Source: an uncultured Tateyamaria sp.
GTDB taxonomy: Bacteria > Pseudomonadota > Alphaproteobacteria > Rhodobacterales > Rhodobacteraceae
Direction: 5' to 3'
DNA: 64,000 nt
NCBI RefSeq assembly: GCF_947494755.1
Contig: NZ_CANLVZ010000011.1
Location: 1 to 64,000, forward strand
Made by a program: the position numbers and the translations under genes
Notes under the pieces: model-generated
What the model was told of the DNA's origin: nothing
Seen by the model: the letters and a program-made list of their open reading frames with translations, nothing else
The model's database searches: none
Shown here: positions 35,768 to 43,826 of the stretch, piece after piece
How the letters are laid out: every line of letters starts with the position of its first letter
Numbering within the stretch: the stretch's first letter is position 1

Positions 35768-36465
35768 GTGCCGTGCCGTTCGGTGCGCGACAAGGTGTGG
35801 ATGGCGAAGTTCACCATCAGCGCCAGAGCAATCAGGATGAACCCAAGGCCAAGGGCGAGCGCAAAATCCCCCTTGCCCGTTTCAAGCGCGATGGCGGTGG
35901 TGAGAACCCGCGTCGCGTTGTCGATGTTGCCGCCCACGATCATGATCGCGCCCACTTCGCCGATGGCGCGCCCGAAACCGGCCAGCGCGCCGGTCAGCAG
36001 TGCGCGCCGCCCGTCCCAGATCAGCGTGGCCACCCGTTGCCGCTGGCTGGTGTTCAGCGAAATCAGCAGGTCGTGATATTCGGCCCACAACTCGCGCATG
36101 GCCTGATGGGTGATAGAGGCAATCAGCGGTGTGATGATGATGACCTGCGCGATGATCATGGCCGTTGGTGTGAACAGCAGACCCAGCACGCCGAACGGGC
36201 CCGAGCGCGATAGCAAAAGGTAAACGATCAGCCCCACCACCACCGGGGGCAGGCCCATCAGCGCGTTGAGGGTCGCAATCGCAGCGCGGCGAAACCGAAA
36301 GCGGCGGATGGCGAGCCACGTGCCCAAAGGCAGGGCCATCAGGGACGCGATCACGAGGGCTGACAGGCTCACCTGCAACGAGCGCAAGGTGATTTCGACC
36401 AGATCGGCGTCCAGCGAGACGATAAGCTGAAAGGCGGCCAGTATCCCGGCCCAGATGTCATTCAT
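35761..36465 (-). CDS. tupB: Tungstate-type ABC transporter permease
   Basis: A 234-residue membrane protein with five to six helices. Diagnostic stretches are LMGLPPVVVGLIVYLLLSRS, FTPTAMIIAQVIIITPLIAS and the cytoplasmic coupling loop GFGRAIGEVGAIMIVGGN, which match TupB. Molybdate ModB differs in the first of these. Upstream lies the 42-residue peptide of the formate dehydrogenase operon with a 32-base gap, so it is probably the same transcript. The usual first gene of the set, tupA, is missing here. Confidence 0.87.
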   Translation of the reverse strand: MNDIWAGILAAFQLIVSLDADLVEITLRSLQVSLSALVIASLMALPLGTWLAIRRFRFRRAAIATLNALMGLPPVVVGLIVYLLLSRSGPFGVLGLLFTPTAMIIAQVIIITPLIASITHQAMRELWAEYHDLLISLNTSQRQRVATLIWDGRRALLTGALAGFGRAIGEVGAIMIVGGNIDNATRVLTTAIALETGKGDFALALGLGFILIALALMVNFAIHTLSRTERHGTW

Positions 36466-36497
36466 CTCAGGAAAACTGCCTTAGTGCGCGGTCAACA

Positions 36498-36626
36498 TCA
36501 ATCGTCGAGCCGGACAGCCGCGCCGGCCCCACGTTCCTGGCTCGAAAATCCAACCTCGCCCAGGATGAAATAGGACCCCACCGAAATTACGCCTATCGCC
36601 ACAAAGGCCAACAACATCGCTTTCAT
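36498..36626 (-). CDS. 42-residue single-span membrane peptide in the FDH operon
   Basis: A tiny protein beginning MKAMLLAFVAIGVISVGSYF, with one clear membrane helix (residues 4-23) and a short polar tail containing SSQERGAG. Its ATG overlaps the stop of the WD40-cytochrome c gene (ATGA), which argues that it is translated. The tail probably faces the periplasm if the N-terminus is inside. It is too short to name. It may be an assembly or stability subunit of the FDH membrane complex, like other small subunits of respiratory enzymes. Confidence 0.6.
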   Translation of the reverse strand: MKAMLLAFVAIGVISVGSYFILGEVGFSSQERGAGAAVRLDD

Positions 36627-37918
36627 TTCAGGTCTCTTTCTGCATCCGTGTTGGTGCGCAAATAGTCGATCAGATCGTCGCGGTCCTTGGGGTCGACGAT
36701 CCGCTGCATGGGCATCTTGGTGCCCGGAATATAGTGGTCCGGGCCGATATCGAACAACGCATTTATGCTCTGCGCTGTCCAGATGATATCCGAGCCGCGC
36801 AAGGTCTCGGAATACGTGTAGTCCGCCACCGTGCCCGCGCGCCGCCCGAACAGCGCGTGTAGGCTTGGCCCCGCCCGACGCGCGCTGCCTGCGCTTAGCG
36901 TGTGGCAGATGGAACATTTGCGTTTGAACTGCCGCTCGCCATTGGTCAGCGTTTCGGGCTTTTCCAGAAAGCTGCGCGGCGTGTCGGCCATCGGGTCGAG
37001 CGTGGTCATGGTGTCCACAGGCCAGGAATAGACAATGTCCTCGATCCCGCCTGCGTGCAGGTTCTGCCCATCGGGCGAAAAGGCGAGCGCCCAGACGGGG
37101 CCGTTGCGCGCGGCGCGAAAGTCATGGGTGATCTTCATATCCTCGGTGTCGATCAGCATGATGTAGCCTTGCCCGTCACCCACGGCGAGCGTCTGTGTGG
37201 TCGGCGCATACGCCATCGACAGGATGGGGCGCCGATCAAGCGTGAAGTCGGCGATCGGTTCGCCGGTGCTCAGGTCCAATATCCGCGTGCCGCCATCTGT
37301 TGCGCCATAGGCCAGCCAGCCTTTCGCATCGTTCACCACCAGTTTGTTCACCCCGAACCCGTGTTTGGCGATGACGGTCGGGGCCGCTGTCGGATCGCTC
37401 GTGTCCCAAGACCGGATCGTGCCATCAACGGAGGCGGAATAGAGTGTGTCGCCATCGGCATCGAACGCGACCGCATTCACACCTTGTTTATGTCCGCTCA
37501 GATGGGCAGTGCTGCCTTGATCCATCTGCGTCAGCCCAATTGTGTGATCCCAAGACGCCGTGGCGATGGTCTGCCCGTCCGGCGACACAGCAATGTCGAC
37601 GATCTTGGCCGTATGGGTCGCGACCTGACGCCCCGCGTCACCGTCCCACAGCCAAAGCTGATTGTCGTCCCCGCCCGAAGCCAACAGGGTGTCGTCCACA
37701 AACCGCACCACATTTACCGCCGCCCGGTGTCCTTCGCGCCAGACCGGCACATCGCCCTCCCAGATCCCCACCGAATTGTCGAAGCTCGCCGTCGCAATCT
37801 GGCCCGACGGCGACACGGTCACATCCATGATTGGTCCGCCATGACCCTTGAGCGTGAAGAACTCCTGCGCCGCCAGAGGGGTCGCGCCCAGCACCGCTAT
37901 GGCCAGTGCGCGCCACAT
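36623..37918 (-). CDS. WD40-repeat c-type cytochrome in the formate dehydrogenase operon
   Basis: A 431-residue periplasmic protein. The signal peptide (MWRALAIAVLGATPLAAQ) is followed by a seven-bladed-type WD40 domain (about 22-305; repeats such as LKGHGGPIMDVTVSPSGQIA and LSGHKQGVNAVAFDADGDTL). A C-terminal class I cytochrome c domain follows, with heme motif CSICH (335-339), and Met402 or Met404 in GTKMPMQ as the likely sixth ligand. Its ATG directly follows the cytochrome b stop. WD40-cytochrome c proteins occur in some respiratory clusters. Here it could take electrons from the FDH cytochrome b or dock the enzyme to another complex; both are inferences. Confidence 0.88.
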   Translation of the reverse strand: MWRALAIAVLGATPLAAQEFFTLKGHGGPIMDVTVSPSGQIATASFDNSVGIWEGDVPVWREGHRAAVNVVRFVDDTLLASGGDDNQLWLWDGDAGRQVATHTAKIVDIAVSPDGQTIATASWDHTIGLTQMDQGSTAHLSGHKQGVNAVAFDADGDTLYSASVDGTIRSWDTSDPTAAPTVIAKHGFGVNKLVVNDAKGWLAYGATDGGTRILDLSTGEPIADFTLDRRPILSMAYAPTTQTLAVGDGQGYIMLIDTEDMKITHDFRAARNGPVWALAFSPDGQNLHAGGIEDIVYSWPVDTMTTLDPMADTPRSFLEKPETLTNGERQFKRKCSICHTLSAGSARRAGPSLHALFGRRAGTVADYTYSETLRGSDIIWTAQSINALFDIGPDHYIPGTKMPMQRIVDPKDRDDLIDYLRTNTDAERDLK

Positions 37919-39118
37919 CTATTCGGCGGGCGTGGCACTTTTGGGGGCGGCGGCCTCCTTGGCCTTCACCTCTTCGACCCAAAGCGAATGGTGCTCGCGC
38001 GCCCACTGTTCTTCGACCTCGCCCGAACCCATGGCGTCGTAAGCCCCCTCCATGCCGACCGAACCGATGTAGATGTGGGCCAGAATAATCGCCATCAGTA
38101 CGAAGCTGACGATCGCGTGCCAAAGCTGGGCGTATTGCATCTCCTCATGCGGGGCGAGGGCGGTGGGCAATTCGCCCAACCCCAAAGCGCCCGAGATGCC
38201 AAAGCTGTTCAGCTTGGCGAAGGTGGCGGCGAACATATTGAGTTCAAAGGGGAAGAGCAGCGCCAGACCGGACACCGAAATTGAGGTGCCCAGCACAATC
38301 ACGGACCAGAAGATCAGCTTTTGTCCGGCGTTGAATTTCTTGGCCGGGGGGTGCCCCTTGCCGAAGATGCCGCCTCCCTTGAGCAGCCAGTTGATATCGG
38401 AGCGGTGGGGCAGGTTGTGATAGACCCACATCACGAAGATCATCACCAGCGCGATCATGAACGCCCACGAGACGTTGTTGTGGATCCACTTGGAGGCAAG
38501 CGCGAGCATCGCGAAGGCCTCGTGCCCGAAGGCCGGGATCAGCACCTTGCGCCCGAACAGCGACACAAGACCGGTGATGCCAAGCAGGATGAAAGAGCCC
38601 GCAAGCAGCCAGTGGCCGAACCGTTCCACGGCCTTGAACCGTTCGATGGTGCGCCCGGTCCGTTCCCCTTCGATGCGGATGCGGCCCCGGATCAGAAAGA
38701 ACAGCGCCAGCAGCACAAGCGTGCCACCGAGCAAGTAGGCCCCGTAGGTCGCCAGCGGCCCTTGGCGGAACAGCAGCCAGCGCATGCCGCCGTCCTGGAT
38801 CAGCGTTGTGGCGGCGGGGCCGTTATTGGAGGCCGTGATGTCGGCTGAGCCAAAGCGCAACGCGCGCCACAACTCCGGGTCAGATGCCCCGCCAAGCGTG
38901 CCCAACTGGCTCGCGATACCCGCCGCATTGTCCGGGTCGCCCGTCGCGCTGGAGCGGAACGTGTTGTCCACCTCTTCGCCGCGCTGGCGGGCCAGAATGT
39001 CCTCAAGCGTCTGCGCGCCCCCCGTCGCCGAGCGGTCCGGGGCAGGGGCGGTAGTGTCCTGCGCGTAGGCAGCTGTGGCAAACGACAACAGCAGCAGTGC
39101 GATCAACGTGCGAAACAT
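37919..39118 (-). CDS. fdoI: Formate dehydrogenase cytochrome b subunit (gamma)
   Basis: A 399-residue membrane subunit that passes electrons from FdhB to quinone. It begins with a cleavable-looking signal and a periplasmic segment (residues 20-115) that E. coli FdoI lacks. Helices follow with heme-ligand histidines in RFGHWLLAGSF, SKWIHNNVSWAF, VYHNLPHRSD and QLWHAIVSFVLMAIILAHIY. The N-terminal extension is typical of the three-subunit FDH of alpha- and epsilonproteobacteria. It ends next to the WD40-cytochrome gene with no gap. A lysine/alanine-rich tail closes the protein. Confidence 0.92.
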   Translation of the reverse strand: MFRTLIALLLLSFATAAYAQDTTAPAPDRSATGGAQTLEDILARQRGEEVDNTFRSSATGDPDNAAGIASQLGTLGGASDPELWRALRFGSADITASNNGPAATTLIQDGGMRWLLFRQGPLATYGAYLLGGTLVLLALFFLIRGRIRIEGERTGRTIERFKAVERFGHWLLAGSFILLGITGLVSLFGRKVLIPAFGHEAFAMLALASKWIHNNVSWAFMIALVMIFVMWVYHNLPHRSDINWLLKGGGIFGKGHPPAKKFNAGQKLIFWSVIVLGTSISVSGLALLFPFELNMFAATFAKLNSFGISGALGLGELPTALAPHEEMQYAQLWHAIVSFVLMAIILAHIYIGSVGMEGAYDAMGSGEVEEQWAREHHSLWVEEVKAKEAAAPKSATPAE

Positions 39119-39211
39119 CCCGAAATCCCTTTTCGTGGCGTAGTGGTGAAAAAGGGCGACCCGTTGCCTGGGCCGCCCTGATCTGTGGTCTCGTGGTCCA
39201 GTCAGGGCCGA

Positions 39212-39808
39212 TTAGCCGCCTTGCTGGCCGTATGCTGATCCCCAGCCCCATGCACCGGAGCCAAAGCCGCGCGCAACGACGCGCTCGCGGTAGATGCCCG
39301 ACACCACGTCGCCGTCCCCGGCGAGCAGGGCCTTGGTCGCGCACATTTCGGCGCAGATCGGCAGCTTGCCTTCCGCGATCCGGTTGCGCCCGTACTTGGC
39401 GAATTCGGCGGTCGAGTGCGTCTCTTCGGGGCCACCGGCGCAGAAGGTGCATTTGTCCATCTTGCCGCGCGATCCGAAGTTGCCCGCTTGGGGGAACTGG
39501 GGCGCGCCGAACGGGCAGGCGTAAAAGCAGTAGCCGCACCCGATGCACAGATCCTTTGAGTGCAGCACGACCCCTTCCTCGTTCTGATAGAAGCAGTCGA
39601 CCGGGCAGACAGCCATGCAGGGCGCGTCCGAACAGTGCATACACGCCACCGAGATCGAGCGTTCACCGGGTGAGCCGTCATTGATGGTGACGACTTTGCG
39701 TCGGTTGATGCCCCACGGCACTTCGTGCTCGTTCTTGCAGGCGGTGACACAGGCGTTGCATTCGATGCAGCGTTCGGCGTCGACGAGAAATTTTGCTCTT
39801 GCGGCCAT
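39212..39808 (-). CDS. fdhB: Formate dehydrogenase iron-sulfur subunit (beta)
   Basis: A 198-residue ferredoxin-like subunit with four [4Fe-4S] clusters carrying electrons from FdhA to the cytochrome b. Cysteine groups are CIECNACVTACKNEHEVP, CMHCSDAPCMAVCPVDC, CIGCGYCFYACPFGAP and CTFCAG with CAEMCATKAL. It lacks the C-terminal membrane helix found in E. coli FdnH, so it is held by its partners. The glycine-rich tail (FGSGAWGWGSAYGQQGG) is typical of this short FDH3-type subunit. It follows fdhA by 13 bases. Confidence 0.94.
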   Translation of the reverse strand: MAARAKFLVDAERCIECNACVTACKNEHEVPWGINRRKVVTINDGSPGERSISVACMHCSDAPCMAVCPVDCFYQNEEGVVLHSKDLCIGCGYCFYACPFGAPQFPQAGNFGSRGKMDKCTFCAGGPEETHSTAEFAKYGRNRIAEGKLPICAEMCATKALLAGDGDVVSGIYRERVVARGFGSGAWGWGSAYGQQGG

Positions 39809-39821
39809 TTTTATGTCCTCC

Positions 39822-42800
39822 TTACGCTGTCCAGATTTTGCAGAGAGTGGCTTTGGTCTCTTGCATCTGGGTCACTGAATCATAGCCATAGGTCTGTGCG
39901 GTGTTGGTGCTTTCGCCCAGCACGTAAGGGTCGGCCCCGTCGGGATACTTGTCCCTGCGGTCCTCGCCCTCAAGGTGCCCGCCGAAGTGGAACGGCATGA
40001 AGGCCACGCCTTCGCCCACCCGTTCGGTGACCATGGCCATCACCTTGACCTTGCCGCCTTCGGGGCCTTCCACCCAGACCTGTTCACCGTCCCGTACGCC
40101 CAGATTGTTGGCGTCGCGGGTGTTGATCTCGACGAACATGTCCTGCTGCAACTCGGCCAGCCAGGGGTTCGACCGGGTTTCGTCTCCGCCGCCCTCGTAT
40201 TCGACCAGCCGCCCTGACGTGAGGATCATCGGGTAATCCTTGGAAAAGTCGTTCTTCTGGATCGAGGCATACATAGTCGGCAAGCGGTAGAACTTGCGGT
40301 CCTCGTATGTGGGGTAGTCTTCGACCAGATCGCGGCGGTTGGTATAAAGCGGCTCGCGGTGGAGCGGCACCGGATCGGGGAAGGTCCAGACGACCGCACG
40401 GGCCTTGGCGTTGCCGAAGGGCGCACACTCATGCGCAATGGCAACCCGCTGGATGCCGCCCGAAAGGTCGGTTTTCCAGTTGATTCCGGACGCGCGTTCG
40501 TTGAAGTCCGAGGGGAAGGGCGACATGGATTGCTCGCCCACCTCTTCATCAGCGCCCTGGGTGCCCGAGGGTTGGGTCAGACCGCTTGCGGCGGCGGTGT
40601 CCGTTGCCGCATCCCCGTCGTCGGAGTTGCCGATATCACCCTCCTTGACCGCATTGAGCGTCACACCGGCCACTTTCGCGATTGAGCGGCGTTCTTCGTC
40701 CGTCAACTCGCCGTCCCAGCCCAGATCAACAAGCATCTGGTAGGTGAATTCAGGGTATCCATCCTGAATGTCGGAGCCGACCGAATAGACGCCCTCGGCC
40801 AAGAGGTTCTCGCCATCGCGTTCTACGCCAAAGCGAGCGCGGAAGGTCAGGCCACCCTCGGACACGGGCTTGGACATGTCATAGAGGTTCGGCGTGCCGG
40901 GGTGGTTCATCTCTGGCGTGCCCCAGCTTGGCCATGGCAGACCGTAGTAGTCGCCATCCGCCGGGCCGCCCACCGCTTGCAGCGTGGTGCGGTCGAACGT
41001 GTGCTGGTTGGCCATGTGTTTCTTGATCCGCTCGGGGCTTTGCCCGGTATAGCCGATCGTCCACATGCCCTTGTTGAACTCGCGCGTGATGCTTTCGACA
41101 TTGGGCGTTTCGGGATCGTCCATCTCGATATTGCGGAAGAGCCGATCCCCCCAACCGAACTTGTTGGCGAACTTGGCCATGATGACTTCGTCGGGCAGCG
41201 ATTCAAACAGCGGATCGACCACCTTGTCGCGCCATTGGAGCGAGCGGTTGGAGGCCGTGACCGAGCCGCGCGTTTCGAACTGCGTACAGGCGGGCAGCAG
41301 ATACACCCCATCAGTGCGGTCATGCAGGATCGCTGACACGGTGGGGTAGGGATCGACCACGACGAGCATGTCGAGCTGCTCCATCGCGGTTTTCATTTCC
41401 TTCTGCCGGGTCTGTGAGTTGGGCGCGTGGCCCCACAGCACCATGGCACGCACCTTGTTGGGGTTGTCCATGTTCTCGGGGTCTTCGAGCACCCCGTCGA
41501 TCCAGCGCGACACCGGGATGCCGGTCAGGTTCTGCAAGGTGGTCTCGTTGCCATCGGCGTCCTTGCCGGTCGCGAATTGGGCACGTAGCCAATCGCCGTC
41601 TTCTTCCCAGACGCGGCCCCAATGGGCCCAGGCCCCTGCCGACAGGCCATAGTAGCCCGGCAGCGTGTGTGACAGAACGCCAAGGTCGGTGGCCCCCTGC
41701 ACGTTGTCATGGCCGCGGAAGATGTTGGTGCCACCCCCAGACGTGCCCATGTTGCCAAGCGCCAGTTGCAGCACGCAATAGGCGCGGGTGTTATTGTTGC
41801 CGTTGGTGTGCTGGGTGCCACCCATGCACCAGATCACGGTGCCGGGGCGGTTGTTGGCCATTGTGCGGGCCACGCGCTTGAGCTGCGAGCCGGGGGCACC
41901 GGTGACGCGCTCGACCTCTTCAGGGGTCCAGCGGGCGACTTCTTCCTTGATCTGGTCCATGCCCCAGACGCGGGTGCGGATGAATTCCTTGTCCTCCCAC
42001 CCATTGTCGAAGATGTGCCAGAGAATACCCCAGACGAGTGCGACGTCCGTGCCAGGACGGAAGCGCACATACTCGTCCGCATGGGCGGCCGTGCGGGTAA
42101 AGCGCGGATCGCACACGATCACGGGCGCGTTGTTCTGCTCCTTGGCGCGCAGCAGGTGCAGCAGCGAGACAGGGTGCGCCTCGGCCGGGTTGCCGCCAAT
42201 AATGAAGATCGCCTTGGAGTTGTGGATGTCGTTGTAGCTGTTGGTCATGGCACCGTAGCCCCATGTGTTCGCCACACCCGCAACGGTCGTCGAGTGGCAG
42301 ATGCGCGCCTGATGATCGACGTTGTTGGTGCCCCAATAGGCGGCGAACTTGCGGAACAGATACGCCTGTTCATTGTTATGCTTGGCCGAGCCGAGCCAGT
42401 AGACCGAGTCCGGCCCGCTTTCCTCGCGGATGTTCATCATGCCGTCGCCAATCTCGTCGATGGCCTGTTCCCAGCTGATGCGCTTCCACTCTCCGCCTTC
42501 TTTCTTCATCGGGTACTTGAGGCGACGTTCTCCGTGGGCGTGTTCGCGTACCGCCGCACCCTTGGCGCAGTGGGCCCCGAGGTTGAAGGGGCTGTCCCAT
42601 CCGGGTTCCTGACCCGTCCAGACGCCGTTGCTGACCTCGGCGATGACAGTGCAGCCGACCGAACAGTGGGTGCAGACCGATTTGATGGTCTCGACCTCGC
42701 CGGTGAACGCGGTGGCGGCCTGGGCCTGGGTCACGGTGCCCCCGGTGGCGGAAATCGCCGCCAGCCCGCCGATGGCCAACCCGGATCCGCGCAAGAAGGC

Positions 42801-42890
42801 CCGGCGATCTACGGAGGTTTCGGCCATATCGGACAGAACGCCGCTGCGTTGAGGGCGTCGTGCGGTCCCGTTGGTTTTCTTCTTCAGCAT
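39822..42890 (-). CDS. fdhA: Formate dehydrogenase catalytic subunit, Tat-exported, Cys-type
   Basis: Oxidises formate to CO2 at a bis-MGD Mo or W centre in the periplasm. The 1022-residue protein has a twin-arginine signal (SVDRRAFLRGSGLAIGGLAA), an N-terminal [4Fe-4S] site (C73, C76, C80, C108) and the active-site pair Cys198-His199 in RICHSTTVAG. It is therefore a cysteine and not a selenocysteine enzyme. An acidic, low-complexity insert (about residues 770-815, with SDDGDAATDTAAASG) precedes the C-terminal cofactor-capping domain. Adjacent tupBC genes favour tungsten. The usual fdhB and fdoI follow at once. Confidence 0.95.
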   Translation of the reverse strand: MLKKKTNGTARRPQRSGVLSDMAETSVDRRAFLRGSGLAIGGLAAISATGGTVTQAQAATAFTGEVETIKSVCTHCSVGCTVIAEVSNGVWTGQEPGWDSPFNLGAHCAKGAAVREHAHGERRLKYPMKKEGGEWKRISWEQAIDEIGDGMMNIREESGPDSVYWLGSAKHNNEQAYLFRKFAAYWGTNNVDHQARICHSTTVAGVANTWGYGAMTNSYNDIHNSKAIFIIGGNPAEAHPVSLLHLLRAKEQNNAPVIVCDPRFTRTAAHADEYVRFRPGTDVALVWGILWHIFDNGWEDKEFIRTRVWGMDQIKEEVARWTPEEVERVTGAPGSQLKRVARTMANNRPGTVIWCMGGTQHTNGNNNTRAYCVLQLALGNMGTSGGGTNIFRGHDNVQGATDLGVLSHTLPGYYGLSAGAWAHWGRVWEEDGDWLRAQFATGKDADGNETTLQNLTGIPVSRWIDGVLEDPENMDNPNKVRAMVLWGHAPNSQTRQKEMKTAMEQLDMLVVVDPYPTVSAILHDRTDGVYLLPACTQFETRGSVTASNRSLQWRDKVVDPLFESLPDEVIMAKFANKFGWGDRLFRNIEMDDPETPNVESITREFNKGMWTIGYTGQSPERIKKHMANQHTFDRTTLQAVGGPADGDYYGLPWPSWGTPEMNHPGTPNLYDMSKPVSEGGLTFRARFGVERDGENLLAEGVYSVGSDIQDGYPEFTYQMLVDLGWDGELTDEERRSIAKVAGVTLNAVKEGDIGNSDDGDAATDTAAASGLTQPSGTQGADEEVGEQSMSPFPSDFNERASGINWKTDLSGGIQRVAIAHECAPFGNAKARAVVWTFPDPVPLHREPLYTNRRDLVEDYPTYEDRKFYRLPTMYASIQKNDFSKDYPMILTSGRLVEYEGGGDETRSNPWLAELQQDMFVEINTRDANNLGVRDGEQVWVEGPEGGKVKVMAMVTERVGEGVAFMPFHFGGHLEGEDRRDKYPDGADPYVLGESTNTAQTYGYDSVTQMQETKATLCKIWTA

Positions 42891-42960
42891 GTGTCTTACT
42901 CCCTTGGTGCCTGAGCGCGCCAGCGCGCCCGGTGCCTGAAAAGTGCTAGCGTCCGGTCAA

Positions 42961-43164
42961 TCAGAACCGGGCGCTGTCGAGATAGGCGCGGGTGTGCGCG
43001 GTGTCTTGCATGGTCTCGGATGTCGGATCGACGGGGTTCGCCTCGGCGGTACCAGCACCCGCAGCCAGTGCCACGGCGGCGGCAGGGGCGGACGTCCCGG
43101 CCAGTTTCAGAAAGTCGCGGCGGTTCTTGCCGGCGGCCTTTTCGGTTTGGGCTTTTGTCGTCAT
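42961..43164 (-). CDS. Small Tat-signal protein of the formate dehydrogenase island
   Basis: A 67-residue protein made almost entirely of a twin-arginine signal, NRRDFLKLAGTSAPAAAVAL, followed by a short mature tail after about residue 42 (NPVDPTSETMQDTAHTRAYL). Proteins of this sort regularly sit just upstream of three-subunit FDH genes in Proteobacteria. The tail is too short to bind a cofactor. It may be a minor subunit or a guide for Tat export of FdhA/FdhB, but no function is established. It lies 70 bases before fdhA and 56 bases after the chaperone gene. Confidence 0.75.
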   Translation of the reverse strand: MTTKAQTEKAAGKNRRDFLKLAGTSAPAAAVALAAGAGTAEANPVDPTSETMQDTAHTRAYLDSARF

Positions 43165-43220
43165 GGGATGTCTCCCTCCTTCGTGTTGTGGCGGGCGTCC
43201 CCACCGAATGTGTGACCGGC

Positions 43221-43826
43221 TCAGCCGGTCGTCATGCGAAACGCTTCGCGCTCAATATCCATGAATGCCCGGCCCACGCTGCCCACGCAGGCGTAAAAGA
43301 CCGAGTTTTTGGCCGCCTCAAGGTCGGTAAAGAAATGTCCGGCCCAGGGGGCAATGTGCTTGTTAAAGAACAGTTTTTGATCATCAAGGCTGGCGGGGCC
43401 GCGGAAGCGACCTACGATCATGCCCGCCATCATCTCCATCAGGGACGCGATGTTGTCTTCGGGTTCGAACACGTTCTGGGCGCGGGTCATGCCCCGCGTT
43501 GCCATGTCGCTGCGCAAGTTTGCCAGCGGCTTTTCGTTCAGGAAGCCTGTGAGGTAGTAGCTGGCATAGGGCAGCAACTCGCCCCTACCGAGGCCCACAA
43601 AGAGCGCGTTGAATTCGCTGCTGACCTTGCGCGGTTTGCTGACGGCGGCGACGCGCGACAGGCCCGCAATCGCCTGACCCAAGGCGCTGTCATCACCCGA
43701 AAGCCCGGCGCATTGGTCAATCAGCAGTTGATCGGGGGGATGGGAGAGCAATAGCCCAAGAAAGTTGTAGAGGTCCGCCCGCAGGCGATCCTCGGCAGAG
43801 ACGCGGATATCTTCGGCAGCGTTCAC
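43221..43826 (-). CDS. TorD/DmsD-family molecular chaperone for the formate dehydrogenase
   Basis: A 201-residue all-helical redox-enzyme maturation protein. Such chaperones bind the Tat signal of a molybdo/tungsto-enzyme and hold it until the cofactor is in. The family core is LPYASYYLTGFLNEKPLANL followed by RSDM, and EDNIASLMEMMAGMIVGRFR is also typical. Here the obvious client is FdhA, three genes along. It overlaps the DUF3306 gene by ATGA. Confidence 0.88.
   Translation of the reverse strand: MNAAEDIRVSAEDRLRADLYNFLGLLLSHPPDQLLIDQCAGLSGDDSALGQAIAGLSRVAAVSKPRKVSSEFNALFVGLGRGELLPYASYYLTGFLNEKPLANLRSDMATRGMTRAQNVFEPEDNIASLMEMMAGMIVGRFRGPASLDDQKLFFNKHIAPWAGHFFTDLEAAKNSVFYACVGSVGRAFMDIEREAFRMTTG

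Noticed and set aside
36466-36622. A hidden tupA gene upstream of tupB
   Set aside because: Only 32 bases and the 42-codon peptide separate tupB from the WD40-cytochrome gene; there is no space for a binding protein.
36902-38284. Rightward open frame of 460 codons opposite the WD40-cytochrome and cytochrome b
   Set aside because: Antisense shadow; the sense frames have heme and WD40 motifs.
42290-42310. Selenocysteine in FdhA
   Set aside because: The active-site codon is a normal Cys (RICHST) and there is no in-frame TGA in the gene.
41709-42914. Rightward open frame of 401 codons opposite fdhA
   Set aside because: Antisense shadow of the FdhA N-terminal half.
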